Assembly (NCBI GenBank): GCA_002454335.1
Contig: DKIP01000074.1
Span: 1-15,355, forward strand
Length of the DNA stretch: 15,355 nt
DNA from: Cytophagaceae bacterium UBA6715
GTDB taxonomy: Bacteria; Bacteroidota; Bacteroidia; Cytophagales; Spirosomataceae
Direction of reading: 5' to 3'
The notes under the pieces: generated by a model
The model's input: only the letters and a program-made list of their open reading frames with translations
Database searches by the model: none
Told to the model about the DNA's origin: nothing
Shown: positions 5,988 through 12,226 of the stretch, one piece after another
How positions within the stretch are numbered: position 1 is the first letter of the stretch
Layout: each line of letters begins with the position of its first letter
Program-made: the position numbers and the translations under genes

Positions 5988-7492
5988 AACTAAGCCTGAT
6001 TTTTGTTTGCCTTTTTTCCGTGAGTAGCTTGGCACAGTCGGTTCAAGTGAAGACACAAAAAGGTATTGTGGAGGGGGAAAAATTCGGAACGATCCATCGC
6101 TTTTTGGGAATTCCATTTGCGCAGCCCCCGGTGGGTGATTTGCGCTGGAAAGCTCCACAGGATTTAAGGCCTTGGCAAGGAGTAAAATCCACGAAAGCAT
6201 ATGGTCCAAGTCCCATGCAGGCGGAGCCCAAACCCTTCATGGTCTGGTCGGAGGAATATTTAATTCCCAAGGAACCTATTAGCGAAGATTGCTTGTATTT
6301 GAACGTTTGGAATGACTCCAAAGTTAAGGGTCTCAAGCCCGTTTTGGTTTATATTTATGGCGGAGGTTTTCGTAGCGGAGGCGCTGCTTGTCCCATTTAT
6401 GATGGTGCAGCGACTGCCGCGAAGGGGGTGGTTTTTGTAAGCATTAATTACCGAGTGGGAACTTTTGGTTTCCTAGCGCATCCGGAACTTAGCAAGGAAT
6501 CATCCGCTGGCGTATCAGGAAATTACGGTCTTTTAGATATGATTGCGGCGCTGAAATGGATCCAAGCGAACATCGCCGCTTTTGGCGGTAATCCGAATCA
6601 AGTGACGATTGCGGGACAATCAGCTGGAGCATTTGCCGTGAACTATTTATGTGCTTCTCCTTTGGCCAAAGGACTTTTCAAACGGGCCATTGCCGAGAGT
6701 GGAAGCGCCATGCTTTCAAGCCCTTTGCGCCCTGCGATGAATCAAGCCGCTGCGGAGGCAACAGGCCTAGCATTTGCAACGAAATTAGGAGCAGAAAATC
6801 TCCAAGCCTTGCGAGCTAAATCGGCCAACGAAATATTAGCCACCCCAGGAGGTTTATCGTCGCCTTATTTGGACGGCTATGTAGAGCCCTTGAATATGGT
6901 TCAGGCATACGAGGGCCATCAAGCGAATGATGTCGATTTGCTTATCGGCTGGAATTCGGAGGATGTCGTAAGTAATCGCTGGTTACCGGCACAGGAATAC
7001 CTACAAAATGTGGCAAAAAAATATGGGGCTAAGTCGGCTGAACTTTTAAGCTATTATCCTGCGTCAAATGACGCAGAGGCTGCAATCTCGCAACGAAATT
7101 TGAGTCGAGATGAGACCTTCGGTGCAGGGGTATTTTTCTGGTCCAAAACACAATTGAAACATGGGAAATCTCCCGTTTACCTCTATAATTTCAATCGGCA
7201 AATTCCGGGCGATACGCCCGAAACCCAAAATGGTGCATTCCATACAGGCGAGGTTCCTTATGCCTATGATAACTTAGCGAAAGTGCGGAGGCCCTATCAA
7301 GCGATTGATCGCCAACTCGCTAGCTACATGTCGAATTATTGGGTCAATTTTGCTAAAACGGGTAATCCAAATGGCAAAGGTTTACCAGTTTGGCCACGTT
7401 TTCAAGCGGAAAATACTTTGTTGCAATTGGATGTGGAAACAAAGGCTACCACATTGAAAAATGCCAGAGCGCTTGAATTAATTGCTCAATAG
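5984..7492 (+). CDS. Secreted type-B carboxylesterase (first copy)
   Basis: This 502-residue alpha/beta hydrolase of the carboxylesterase type B family begins with MKLSLIFVCLFSVSSLAQ, a signal peptide, so it acts in the periplasm or outside. The ATG at 5984 is preferred to an in-frame ATG at 5948, which would put a lysine-rich stretch before the signal. Family blocks are FLGIPFAQPPVGDLRW, SEDCLYLNVW, the oxyanion loop YGGGF (125-129), the nucleophile Ser213 in IAGQSAGAFA, probable acid Glu326 in GWNSEDV, and His420 in GAFHTGEVPYAY. The elbow reads GQSAG instead of the more common GESAG. It should hydrolyse carboxylic esters, substrate unknown. It overlaps the LOG gene by 4 bp and ends 2 nt from the convergent mscL. 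Confidence 0.9.
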   Translation: MKLSLIFVCLFSVSSLAQSVQVKTQKGIVEGEKFGTIHRFLGIPFAQPPVGDLRWKAPQDLRPWQGVKSTKAYGPSPMQAEPKPFMVWSEEYLIPKEPISEDCLYLNVWNDSKVKGLKPVLVYIYGGGFRSGGAACPIYDGAATAAKGVVFVSINYRVGTFGFLAHPELSKESSAGVSGNYGLLDMIAALKWIQANIAAFGGNPNQVTIAGQSAGAFAVNYLCASPLAKGLFKRAIAESGSAMLSSPLRPAMNQAAAEATGLAFATKLGAENLQALRAKSANEILATPGGLSSPYLDGYVEPLNMVQAYEGHQANDVDLLIGWNSEDVVSNRWLPAQEYLQNVAKKYGAKSAELLSYYPASNDAEAAISQRNLSRDETFGAGVFFWSKTQLKHGKSPVYLYNFNRQIPGDTPETQNGAFHTGEVPYAYDNLAKVRRPYQAIDRQLASYMSNYWVNFAKTGNPNGKGLPVWPRFQAENTLLQLDVETKATTLKNARALELIAQ

Positions 7493-7494
7493 AT

Positions 7495-7866
7495 TTACTT
7501 TTTCAGCAAATCGCGAATCTCTTTGAGCAGTTCAACTTGGGGGTCTTTTTTCTTTTCCTCTTTTGGTACATCAACTAAATTAACTTTGTTGATGGCCTTG
7601 ATGATCGCGAAAAGCACGAGTGAAATTAAGACAAATTGAATGATGGCCGCGAGTGATTTACCATATTTTACGGCGCCCCAGGACAGTTTGTCGATGTCGG
7701 CAACGCCCGCAGCCTCAATAGCAGGCGTTAAGATTAGTGGAGTAATGATATCGGAAACAAGGGAATTAATGATGCTGGAAAATGCAGCTCCTATAACCAC
7801 GGCGACTGACAATTCTATGACATTTCCTTTAATGGCGAAGGCCTTAAACTCTTTTATCCAATTCAT
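7495..7866 (-). CDS. mscL: Large-conductance mechanosensitive channel MscL
   Basis: The product (123 residues) is an inner-membrane channel that opens under high membrane tension to release solutes in osmotic downshock. MNWIKEFKAFAIKGNVIELSVAVVIGAAF aligns with the conserved MscL N-terminal helix and TM1. A second hydrophobic span follows (about residues 76-97, AAIIQFVLISLVLFAIIKAI). The C-terminus ends in the amphipathic VELLKEIRDLLKK bundle. The periplasmic loop is of normal size. An ATG at 7878 would add four residues, but it lies only about 2 nt from the predicted transcription start. The ATG at 7866 also matches the family's N-terminus, so 7866 is chosen. Confidence 0.95.
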   Translation of the reverse strand: MNWIKEFKAFAIKGNVIELSVAVVIGAAFSSIINSLVSDIITPLILTPAIEAAGVADIDKLSWGAVKYGKSLAAIIQFVLISLVLFAIIKAINKVNLVDVPKEEKKKDPQVELLKEIRDLLKK

Positions 7867-7886
7867 GCGAGAAATCATTTATCACT

Positions 7887-7894
7887 CAAAGATA
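7887..7894 (-). promoter_or_regulatory. mscL promoter core (TATCTTTG)
   Basis: Read on the minus strand, 7894-7887 is TATCTTTG, an exact TAnnTTTG match. The nearest TTG upstream is 15 nt away, a little short for the consensus. Expected transcription start is about 7880, leaving a leader of some 14 nt before the ATG at 7866. The divergent DUF6370 gene starts at 7924, so both genes share a 57-bp regulatory region. Confidence 0.5.
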
Positions 7895-7923
7895 ATCGCT
7901 TATTTTGCACAAAAATACACATC

Positions 7924-8244
7924 ATGAAAAACTATTTAGTCGCATTTTTACTCCTTTCATTTGCGAGCATGGCTCAAAAGCCTTTTGGAAAAATTAATCC
8001 AAGTCTACCGATCGATACTTTATCCGCATCTTGCGGCTCTTGTAATTTCAAGATGGCGAAAAAAGGATGTTTTTTAGCTGTCAAAAAAAATGACATTGCC
8101 TATGAGGTGAAGGGAACTGGCTTAGATGATCATGGAGATGCCCATGCTGCAGATGGTTTTTGCATGGCTGTCCGAAAAGCGCGCGTTCAAGGTAAGGTAG
8201 AAAATGGTTTTTTTGTTGCAACATATTTCGAATTATTGAAATAA
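7924..8244 (+). CDS. DUF6370 family secreted protein with Cys/His cluster
   Basis: This 106-residue protein starts with a signal peptide (MKNYLVAFLLLSFASMAQ). The mature part has an ordered set of possible metal ligands: C37 and C40 (CGSC), C49 (KKGCFLAV), H70, D72 and H74 (DDHGDAHAADGFC) and C80, then VRKARVQGKVENGFFVATYFELL. I recognise this as the DUF6370 family, frequent in Bacteroidota and without known function. The fixed Cys and His residues suggest metal binding or a disulfide-stabilised exported fold, which is inference. It is divergent from mscL and appears to be monocistronic. Confidence 0.82.
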   Translation: MKNYLVAFLLLSFASMAQKPFGKINPSLPIDTLSASCGSCNFKMAKKGCFLAVKKNDIAYEVKGTGLDDHGDAHAADGFCMAVRKARVQGKVENGFFVATYFELLK

Positions 8245-8246
8245 AA

Positions 8247-8274
8247 AACGCCACATGAATATCAGGTGACGTTT
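8247..8274 (-). terminator. Leftward intrinsic terminator
   Basis: On the minus strand, AACGTCAC (8273-8266) pairs with GTGGCGTT (8254-8247), an 8-bp stem with one U-G wobble and an 11-nt loop, followed directly by TTTTTT. On the plus strand the same wobble becomes a C-A mismatch and no T tract follows, so it fits leftward transcription better than termination of the DUF6370 gene. The nearest leftward gene upstream ends at 8693. Confidence 0.5.
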
Positions 8275-8351
8275 CAGAATTATACTTCATCAACAAACTA
8301 AATAACATCTTCTAAAGGCTTTGAAAGCATTATTTTACTCAAGTATTTTAG

Positions 8352-8359
8352 TACATTTG
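8352..8359 (+). promoter_or_regulatory. Promoter core (TACATTTG) of the small exported protein gene
   Basis: TACATTTG matches TAnnTTTG exactly and lies 25 nt before the ATG at 8385. The nearest upstream TTG (8321-8323) is 28 nt away, too far for the standard -33 element. The core is well placed but its partner is weak. Confidence 0.4.
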
Positions 8360-8384
8360 AAAGTTCATCCTAGTTAAAAAATTT

Positions 8385-8654
8385 ATGAAAAAGATTTTCG
8401 TATTGGCTGCTTCGGCTGCCTTGTTCTCATTTGCTGCGGATAAATTCATCACGATGCGCATACCAGAATCCACGGTGAATTACCATTGGAATAACTTGAA
8501 TAACATCAAAGCGATTGCGGATCAAAGTAATTTGCCTCATGCACAGGTGAAATTCATCATCGCGTCGATCGATAGTCTTCAAAAAGACATGGCGAAAAAT
8601 GCCCGTTTGGATAGTATGGTAGTAGCGCCTGCGGCAGTTCAAAAGAAAAAGTAA
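8385..8654 (+). CDS. Small exported protein of unknown function
   Basis: This 89-residue protein begins with MKKIFVLAASAALFSFAADKF, a clear signal peptide. The mature part of about 70 residues contains HWNNLNNIKAIADQSN, predicted helical, followed by a second helix (VKFIIASIDSLQKDMAKNARLDSM) and a short lysine-rich tail. There are no cysteines, so no lipid anchor or disulfide is expected. I do not recognise a family. A TAnnTTTG box upstream and a consistent coding frame support a real gene. It stands alone between a leftward terminator on its 5' side and a convergent envelope-protein gene. Confidence 0.7.
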   Translation: MKKIFVLAASAALFSFAADKFITMRIPESTVNYHWNNLNNIKAIADQSNLPHAQVKFIIASIDSLQKDMAKNARLDSMVVAPAAVQKKK

Positions 8655-8692
8655 TCAATTTGCCTTATTGGGGAACCAGCAAGGCTTACATG

Positions 8693-9421
8693 TTAGGGTA
8701 CGAAGGTCAATTCATATACATAGGCGGGTTGAGATTGACTATGGAATGTAGGAATCTGAATCCCCGCAGATAGCACCCAATGGTTACTGACATAGTAGGC
8801 CCCTCCAATTACCATTTCCCCCAAGCTGTGTTTCCCGCTGATAAAATCAGCTTGAAATAACAAGCGTTCCGACCAAATATTTTGCTCTACTCCCAGTTGG
8901 ATACCCAGCGATTTCAGTGCACCTTCCTCCATAAAATTGCGTGATTCAGGTCCGAAATAATTATCGGAAGTATAGTACAAACCGCTTACCCATTTGGTAT
9001 GCGTATGTTCGTTGACATATACCCCATTTCCATAGAGATAAGTACCTCCTTGTCCTACTTGCGTAAATCCTGCCTGGGCGCCTAGTCCAATTTTGAAATC
9101 TTCATGTAATTGAAAACTTTTCTGCGCGTTGAAGGTGAAAAAGGGATTATAGGGCTGCTCGGCGTGATTGGCGATAAATTTTTGTTGGTAGTCATAATTA
9201 ATGCCTAGTACATTAAACCCAATTTCTGAGTTGTGACCAATTCCATAACAAAAAGTTGTACCTGACTGAATGCCGTTAGATATAAAGTTTAATTGTTGTT
9301 GGAAAAACACGTTGTTATGCGGTGTAATATCCGAACTTGGAACGTTGAAGAAGTTCTGCTGACCTGATGCGGTCAAGGCAAGGAGTAAGCAAAATCCAAT
9401 TCCTTTGATGGTGCTATTCAT
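8693..9421 (-). CDS. Putative outer-membrane beta-barrel or envelope protein
   Basis: This 242-residue protein begins with a signal peptide (MNSTIKGIGFCLLLALTASGQ). The mature part consists of alternating aromatic and glycine-rich strands, for example QQLNFISNGIQSGTTFCYGIG, EIGFNVLGINYDY, FKIGLGAQAGF, HTKWVSGLYYTSDNYF, SLGIQLGVEQNIW, LLFQADFISGKH, MVIGGAYYV and HWVLSAGIQIP. This strand-turn spacing is typical of a small outer-membrane beta-barrel of perhaps 10-12 strands. I do not recognise a named family. It has its own good promoter upstream and is convergent with the small exported protein gene, 38 bp apart. Confidence 0.75.
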   Translation of the reverse strand: MNSTIKGIGFCLLLALTASGQQNFFNVPSSDITPHNNVFFQQQLNFISNGIQSGTTFCYGIGHNSEIGFNVLGINYDYQQKFIANHAEQPYNPFFTFNAQKSFQLHEDFKIGLGAQAGFTQVGQGGTYLYGNGVYVNEHTHTKWVSGLYYTSDNYFGPESRNFMEEGALKSLGIQLGVEQNIWSERLLFQADFISGKHSLGEMVIGGAYYVSNHWVLSAGIQIPTFHSQSQPAYVYELTFVP

Positions 9422-9445
9422 TTATTTAGTGGTTTTATTTCGAGA

Positions 9446-9477
9446 CAAAGTTATCAAGCTTTTTCTGTTTTAGTCAA
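9446..9477 (-). promoter_or_regulatory. Promoter TTG-N21-TAACTTTG of the envelope protein gene
   Basis: On the minus strand TTG (9477-9475) is followed after exactly 21 nt by TAACTTTG (9453-9446), the best match to the Bacteroidota sigma consensus in the window. Transcription should begin near 9439, about 18 nt before the ATG at 9421. Confidence 0.7.
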
Positions 9478-9535
9478 AATTTGTCTATTTATCATCGCCA
9501 TGGGAGATTGAGTCGAGACATTACGCCGATGAACA

Positions 9536-9543
9536 TATATTTG
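9536..9543 (+). promoter_or_regulatory. Promoter core (TATATTTG) of the di-heme peroxidase gene
   Basis: TATATTTG fits TAnnTTTG, and TTG at 9508-9510 lies 25 nt upstream, a slightly long spacing. Expected transcription start is near 9550, giving a leader of about 22 nt before the ATG at 9572. Confidence 0.45.
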
Positions 9544-9571
9544 AGTAGCTTGCCTGTCTAAATAAAACCCT

Positions 9572-10750
9572 ATGCGTCAATTGTTTGTTTTTGTTGCCCT
9601 TGTGTTGATTGGATGTACTCAAAAAGATGGTGGGGGCAAAAGCCTAGACCCTATGACAAATGCCAAATTAAGTTTTGGCACAAGCATTGATTTCAATTCG
9701 CCTGATAATTATGCGAATCAACTGAAACCCAGTTACATAACAAAGGATAATATCGGCGGAAACGGTATTATCGACAAACAAGCTACACTTGGTCGGATCC
9801 TGTTTTATGATAAAAATTTAAGTATTGATAATAGCATTGCGTGTGGATCGTGTCATAAACAAACATTTGCTTTTGGGGATACCGCGATTCAAAGTGTGGG
9901 AGTATCCAATGGAAAAACGATACGACATTCGATGCGCTTAATCAATGCACGCTTTGCGAATGAAAGTAAATTTTTCTGGAATGAGCGAGCGAGTAGCCTA
10001 GATGTTCAAACGACAATGCCCATCCAAGACCATTTAGAAATGGGCTTTAGCGGACAATCAGGACGGGGGAATATGGCTACTTTATTAGTGAAATTACAAG
10101 CCATTCCATATTATCCTGAATTGTTTATCTGGGCCTATGGTGATAATCAGGTTACGGAAAGTCGTATGCAGCGTGCATTGGCACAATTTATCCGAAGTAT
10201 TCAATCGTTTGATTCCAAATACGATGTGGGGAGAGCCATCACGGGGAATGACCAGGCACCTTTTCCCAATTTTACCGCCATGGAAAACCAAGGGAAAGCC
10301 TTGTTTCTAACTCCGCCTGTTTTTAATGTGAATGGCGATCGTGTGTCAGGTGGCTTTGGATGCCAAGGTTGTCATCAAGCGCCCGAATTTGATATTGACC
10401 CAAATAGCCGGAACAATGGAATAATTGGTGTGATTGGTAGCTCGGATCTCGACGTAGGTGTAACACGGGCACCATCCCTAAGGGATATTGTCAATGAGCA
10501 AGGGAATTTGAATGGGCCACTGATGCACACGGGGGCAGTTCGTGGACTAATTAATATGTTGGGGCATTACAATGACATCAATGCACCTGCCCGAAATACA
10601 AATTTAGACCCACGGTTGAAACCCAATAATATAGGCCAAAAGCTACTGATGACCCCTAATGAAATGACAGCTGTGGTTCAATTTTTACGAACACTTTCGG
10701 GAAAGAATATCTATGTAGATAAAAAGTGGTCGGACCCTTTTGTGAAATAA
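9572..10750 (+). CDS. Di-heme cytochrome c peroxidase (CcpA/MauG family) lipoprotein
   Basis: This 392-residue protein has two CxxCH heme-c sites, CGSCH at 91-95 and CQGCH at 264-268, in the arrangement of bacterial di-heme peroxidases. Further family blocks are LGRILFYDKNLS (73-84), NARFANESKFFWNERASSL (125-143), PSLRDIV (301-307) and LMHTGAVRGL (317-326), whose Met318 or neighbouring residues lie near the electron-transfer heme. The N-terminus MRQLFVFVALVLIGC ends in a lipobox with Cys15, so the mature protein is lipid-anchored. It should reduce hydrogen peroxide with electrons from small c-type cytochromes, or act as a MauG-like oxidase. It ends 5 bp from the convergent glycosyltransferase, and no obvious redox partner gene lies next to it. 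Confidence 0.92.
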   Translation: MRQLFVFVALVLIGCTQKDGGGKSLDPMTNAKLSFGTSIDFNSPDNYANQLKPSYITKDNIGGNGIIDKQATLGRILFYDKNLSIDNSIACGSCHKQTFAFGDTAIQSVGVSNGKTIRHSMRLINARFANESKFFWNERASSLDVQTTMPIQDHLEMGFSGQSGRGNMATLLVKLQAIPYYPELFIWAYGDNQVTESRMQRALAQFIRSIQSFDSKYDVGRAITGNDQAPFPNFTAMENQGKALFLTPPVFNVNGDRVSGGFGCQGCHQAPEFDIDPNSRNNGIIGVIGSSDLDVGVTRAPSLRDIVNEQGNLNGPLMHTGAVRGLINMLGHYNDINAPARNTNLDPRLKPNNIGQKLLMTPNEMTAVVQFLRTLSGKNIYVDKKWSDPFVK

Positions 10751-10755
10751 GGGGC

Positions 10756-11883
10756 TTAGCTTTTGCTCAGCAGATGGAACCCACTTAGCATTTCAGAGGC
10801 TAATTTTTCTACATTGAAAATTTGGGCATTCCGAGCAGAAAATGTTTCAATGGCGGTTTTCTTTGCAGGTAAATCAAGCAAAAATTGTTGAACCTTCGCG
10901 ATGTTCACAAGGCTTGTAATATCTGAAAGGACTAAGCCATTTTTACCATCAATCACCAAATCATTAGCGCAACCACAAGCCTCGGTACAAATCACCGGCT
11001 TGTGTAATTCCTGCGCCTCATTGGCCACCATCCCCCAAGTTTCAGCGGTTGAAACAAGCATCAACGCCGTGGCATGTTGGTATAGATTTGCCAAATTCGA
11101 CCATGCAACTGTACCCAATAAATGGACATTACCCAGTTCCTCCACTTGTTTTTGATTGACTAAATCCCTGTATTGGGGCCCATTCCCAGCGACGAGCAAG
11201 TCGATGGGTACATGCTTCATGAGCTGCAACAAAGCAGGTAGATTTTTTTCGGGTGATAGTCGGCCCACAAAAAGCAAATAAGGTTTTGGATGCGGTTTTA
11301 CCGAATCCTCCGATAAGGTGTTCAGAAATGCCGTTTTATCGAAAGCATTTAAAAAGCTCAGGATTTTACGTTTGCTTACTCCGGCTTGAAATAGGAATTT
11401 ATTCGTGTTGAGACCATAGGAAAAAAAGCCATCGCACAGGTTAATTAAGATGCTCTTATAGCGGGTTTTTAGTGCATGAAGCAGCGAATTTCCGCGCGCC
11501 GACAAATTTTCAATGGACTCGACAGTCATGATTGTTCGGATACCGAGGATTTTAGCGAGGAGTAAAATGGGCAAGGTTCCGGGTTCGCTGTAACCTGTTA
11601 AATTGATGACATCAGGTTTAAATTCGCGGATGTTGTGAATCCAATCCCACATCGTTTTCCAGGGAGATACTTCCTGTAATGGAATTCGGTTTAGCAATTT
11701 GACAGGAAACTGATATGCATAGCTTGTGACATCAAAATCCACTAAATCTTCCCGACCCTTTTCTGTAATAGCGGTTTGCACGACCAATACTTCATCATCA
11801 GGGGAACAGGTCTGAGCGATTTTTTCGAAAACCACCGACTTGTATTGTGACCACAATAAATTATGTAAGATTAATATCCGCAT
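10756..11883 (-). CDS. Glycosyltransferase family 4 protein
   Basis: This 375-residue GT-B enzyme begins MRILILHNLLWSQYK and has an N-terminal acceptor domain with INLTGYSEPG. Its C-terminal donor domain shows LLFVGRLSPEKNLPALLQL (203-221), LLVAGNGPQY (229-238), GTVAWSNLANLYQHATALMLVS and the EX7E motif ETWGMVANE (Glu281 and Glu289) that holds the nucleotide sugar. Acceptor and donor are unknown; cell-surface polysaccharide, glycolipid or protein glycan are all possible. There is no signal peptide, so it is cytoplasmic or membrane-associated. An in-frame TTG at 11904 would extend the protein by seven residues, but it lies inside the TAGCTTTG promoter core, so the ATG at 11883 is chosen. It is divergent from the RpoA-CTD-like gene. 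Confidence 0.9.
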   Translation of the reverse strand: MRILILHNLLWSQYKSVVFEKIAQTCSPDDEVLVVQTAITEKGREDLVDFDVTSYAYQFPVKLLNRIPLQEVSPWKTMWDWIHNIREFKPDVINLTGYSEPGTLPILLLAKILGIRTIMTVESIENLSARGNSLLHALKTRYKSILINLCDGFFSYGLNTNKFLFQAGVSKRKILSFLNAFDKTAFLNTLSEDSVKPHPKPYLLFVGRLSPEKNLPALLQLMKHVPIDLLVAGNGPQYRDLVNQKQVEELGNVHLLGTVAWSNLANLYQHATALMLVSTAETWGMVANEAQELHKPVICTEACGCANDLVIDGKNGLVLSDITSLVNIAKVQQFLLDLPAKKTAIETFSARNAQIFNVEKLASEMLSGFHLLSKS

Positions 11884-11901
11884 GCTGGCAAGAGTCGTTT
11901 G

Positions 11902-11935
11902 CAAAGCTACGGGCTTTTTGGCTAAATTCGTACAA
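11902..11935 (-). promoter_or_regulatory. Promoter TTG-N23-TAGCTTTG of the glycosyltransferase gene
   Basis: On the minus strand TTG (11935-11933) is followed after 23 nt by TAGCTTTG (11909-11902). Transcription should begin near 11896, about 13 nt before the ATG at 11883. This placement rules out translation from the TTG at 11904. On the plus strand the same interval holds TTG (11899-11901), 21 nt, then TAAATTCG (11923-11930), a one-mismatch core that would serve the divergent gene at 11948. Confidence 0.6.
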
Positions 11936-11947
11936 AATCAAAAAATC

Positions 11948-12181
11948 ATGGCGACATGTCCTTTGCATGCAGATGTTCAATCGCAAGCCTGGTATCAGGA
12001 ACAGATTCGTAAATGTGATCCTGCGATATTGGCACTCGGCTTGAGTCAGCCGGCTCTTCGCGCGCTGATCAATTTATCAATCTATACGGTGGATGCGTTG
12101 AAAGCTGTGGATGAAAAATCTTTACGAAATGGCCACGGCATAGGCCCAAATGCACTAAAAAAATTGGAAACACTCCGCTAA
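11948..12181 (+). CDS. Mini protein resembling the RNA polymerase alpha C-terminal domain (helix-hairpin-helix)
   Basis: The product has 77 residues. The region from LSQPALRALINLSIYTVDAL to KAVDEKSLRNGHGIGPNALKKLETL has the order and spacing of the alpha C-terminal domain of RNA polymerase and of related helix-hairpin-helix folds: L-S-x-R-x-L, then a turn, I-x-T-V-x-L, then L-x-x-GIGPxxLxxL. In RpoA the equivalent residues contact UP-element DNA and activators. The ATG at 11948 is chosen because it follows a plausible promoter. An upstream in-frame ATG at 11840 lies inside the divergent gene and would add 36 residues of no family resemblance. A DNA- or protein-binding role is inferred; the small size and lack of other domains leave the true function open. 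Confidence 0.72.
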   Translation: MATCPLHADVQSQAWYQEQIRKCDPAILALGLSQPALRALINLSIYTVDALKAVDEKSLRNGHGIGPNALKKLETLR

Positions 12182-12226
12182 TCTTGTATTATTGTATCAA
12201 ACTGTGACAATATAAACCTATTACAC

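Noticed and set aside
6659..6674. Perfect 16-bp palindrome TCCTTTGGCCAAAGGA resembling the arms of the intergenic palindrome
   Set aside because: It lies inside a conserved coding stretch of the esterase (SPLAKGL) and lacks the loop and flanks of the intergenic copies; most likely coincidence of codons.
8662..8685. GCCTT/AAGGC hairpin between convergent genes as a two-way terminator
   Set aside because: The stem is only 5 bp with a 14-nt loop and no T tract on either strand; too weak to annotate.
11840..11947. N-terminal extension of the RpoA-CTD-like protein to an upstream ATG
   Set aside because: The extension is antisense to the glycosyltransferase start and spans both promoters; it has no family resemblance.
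12182..12226. Promoter for the second carboxylesterase (TATAAACC with an upstream TTG)
   Set aside because: No TAnnTTTG match; co-transcription with the preceding small gene is equally likely.
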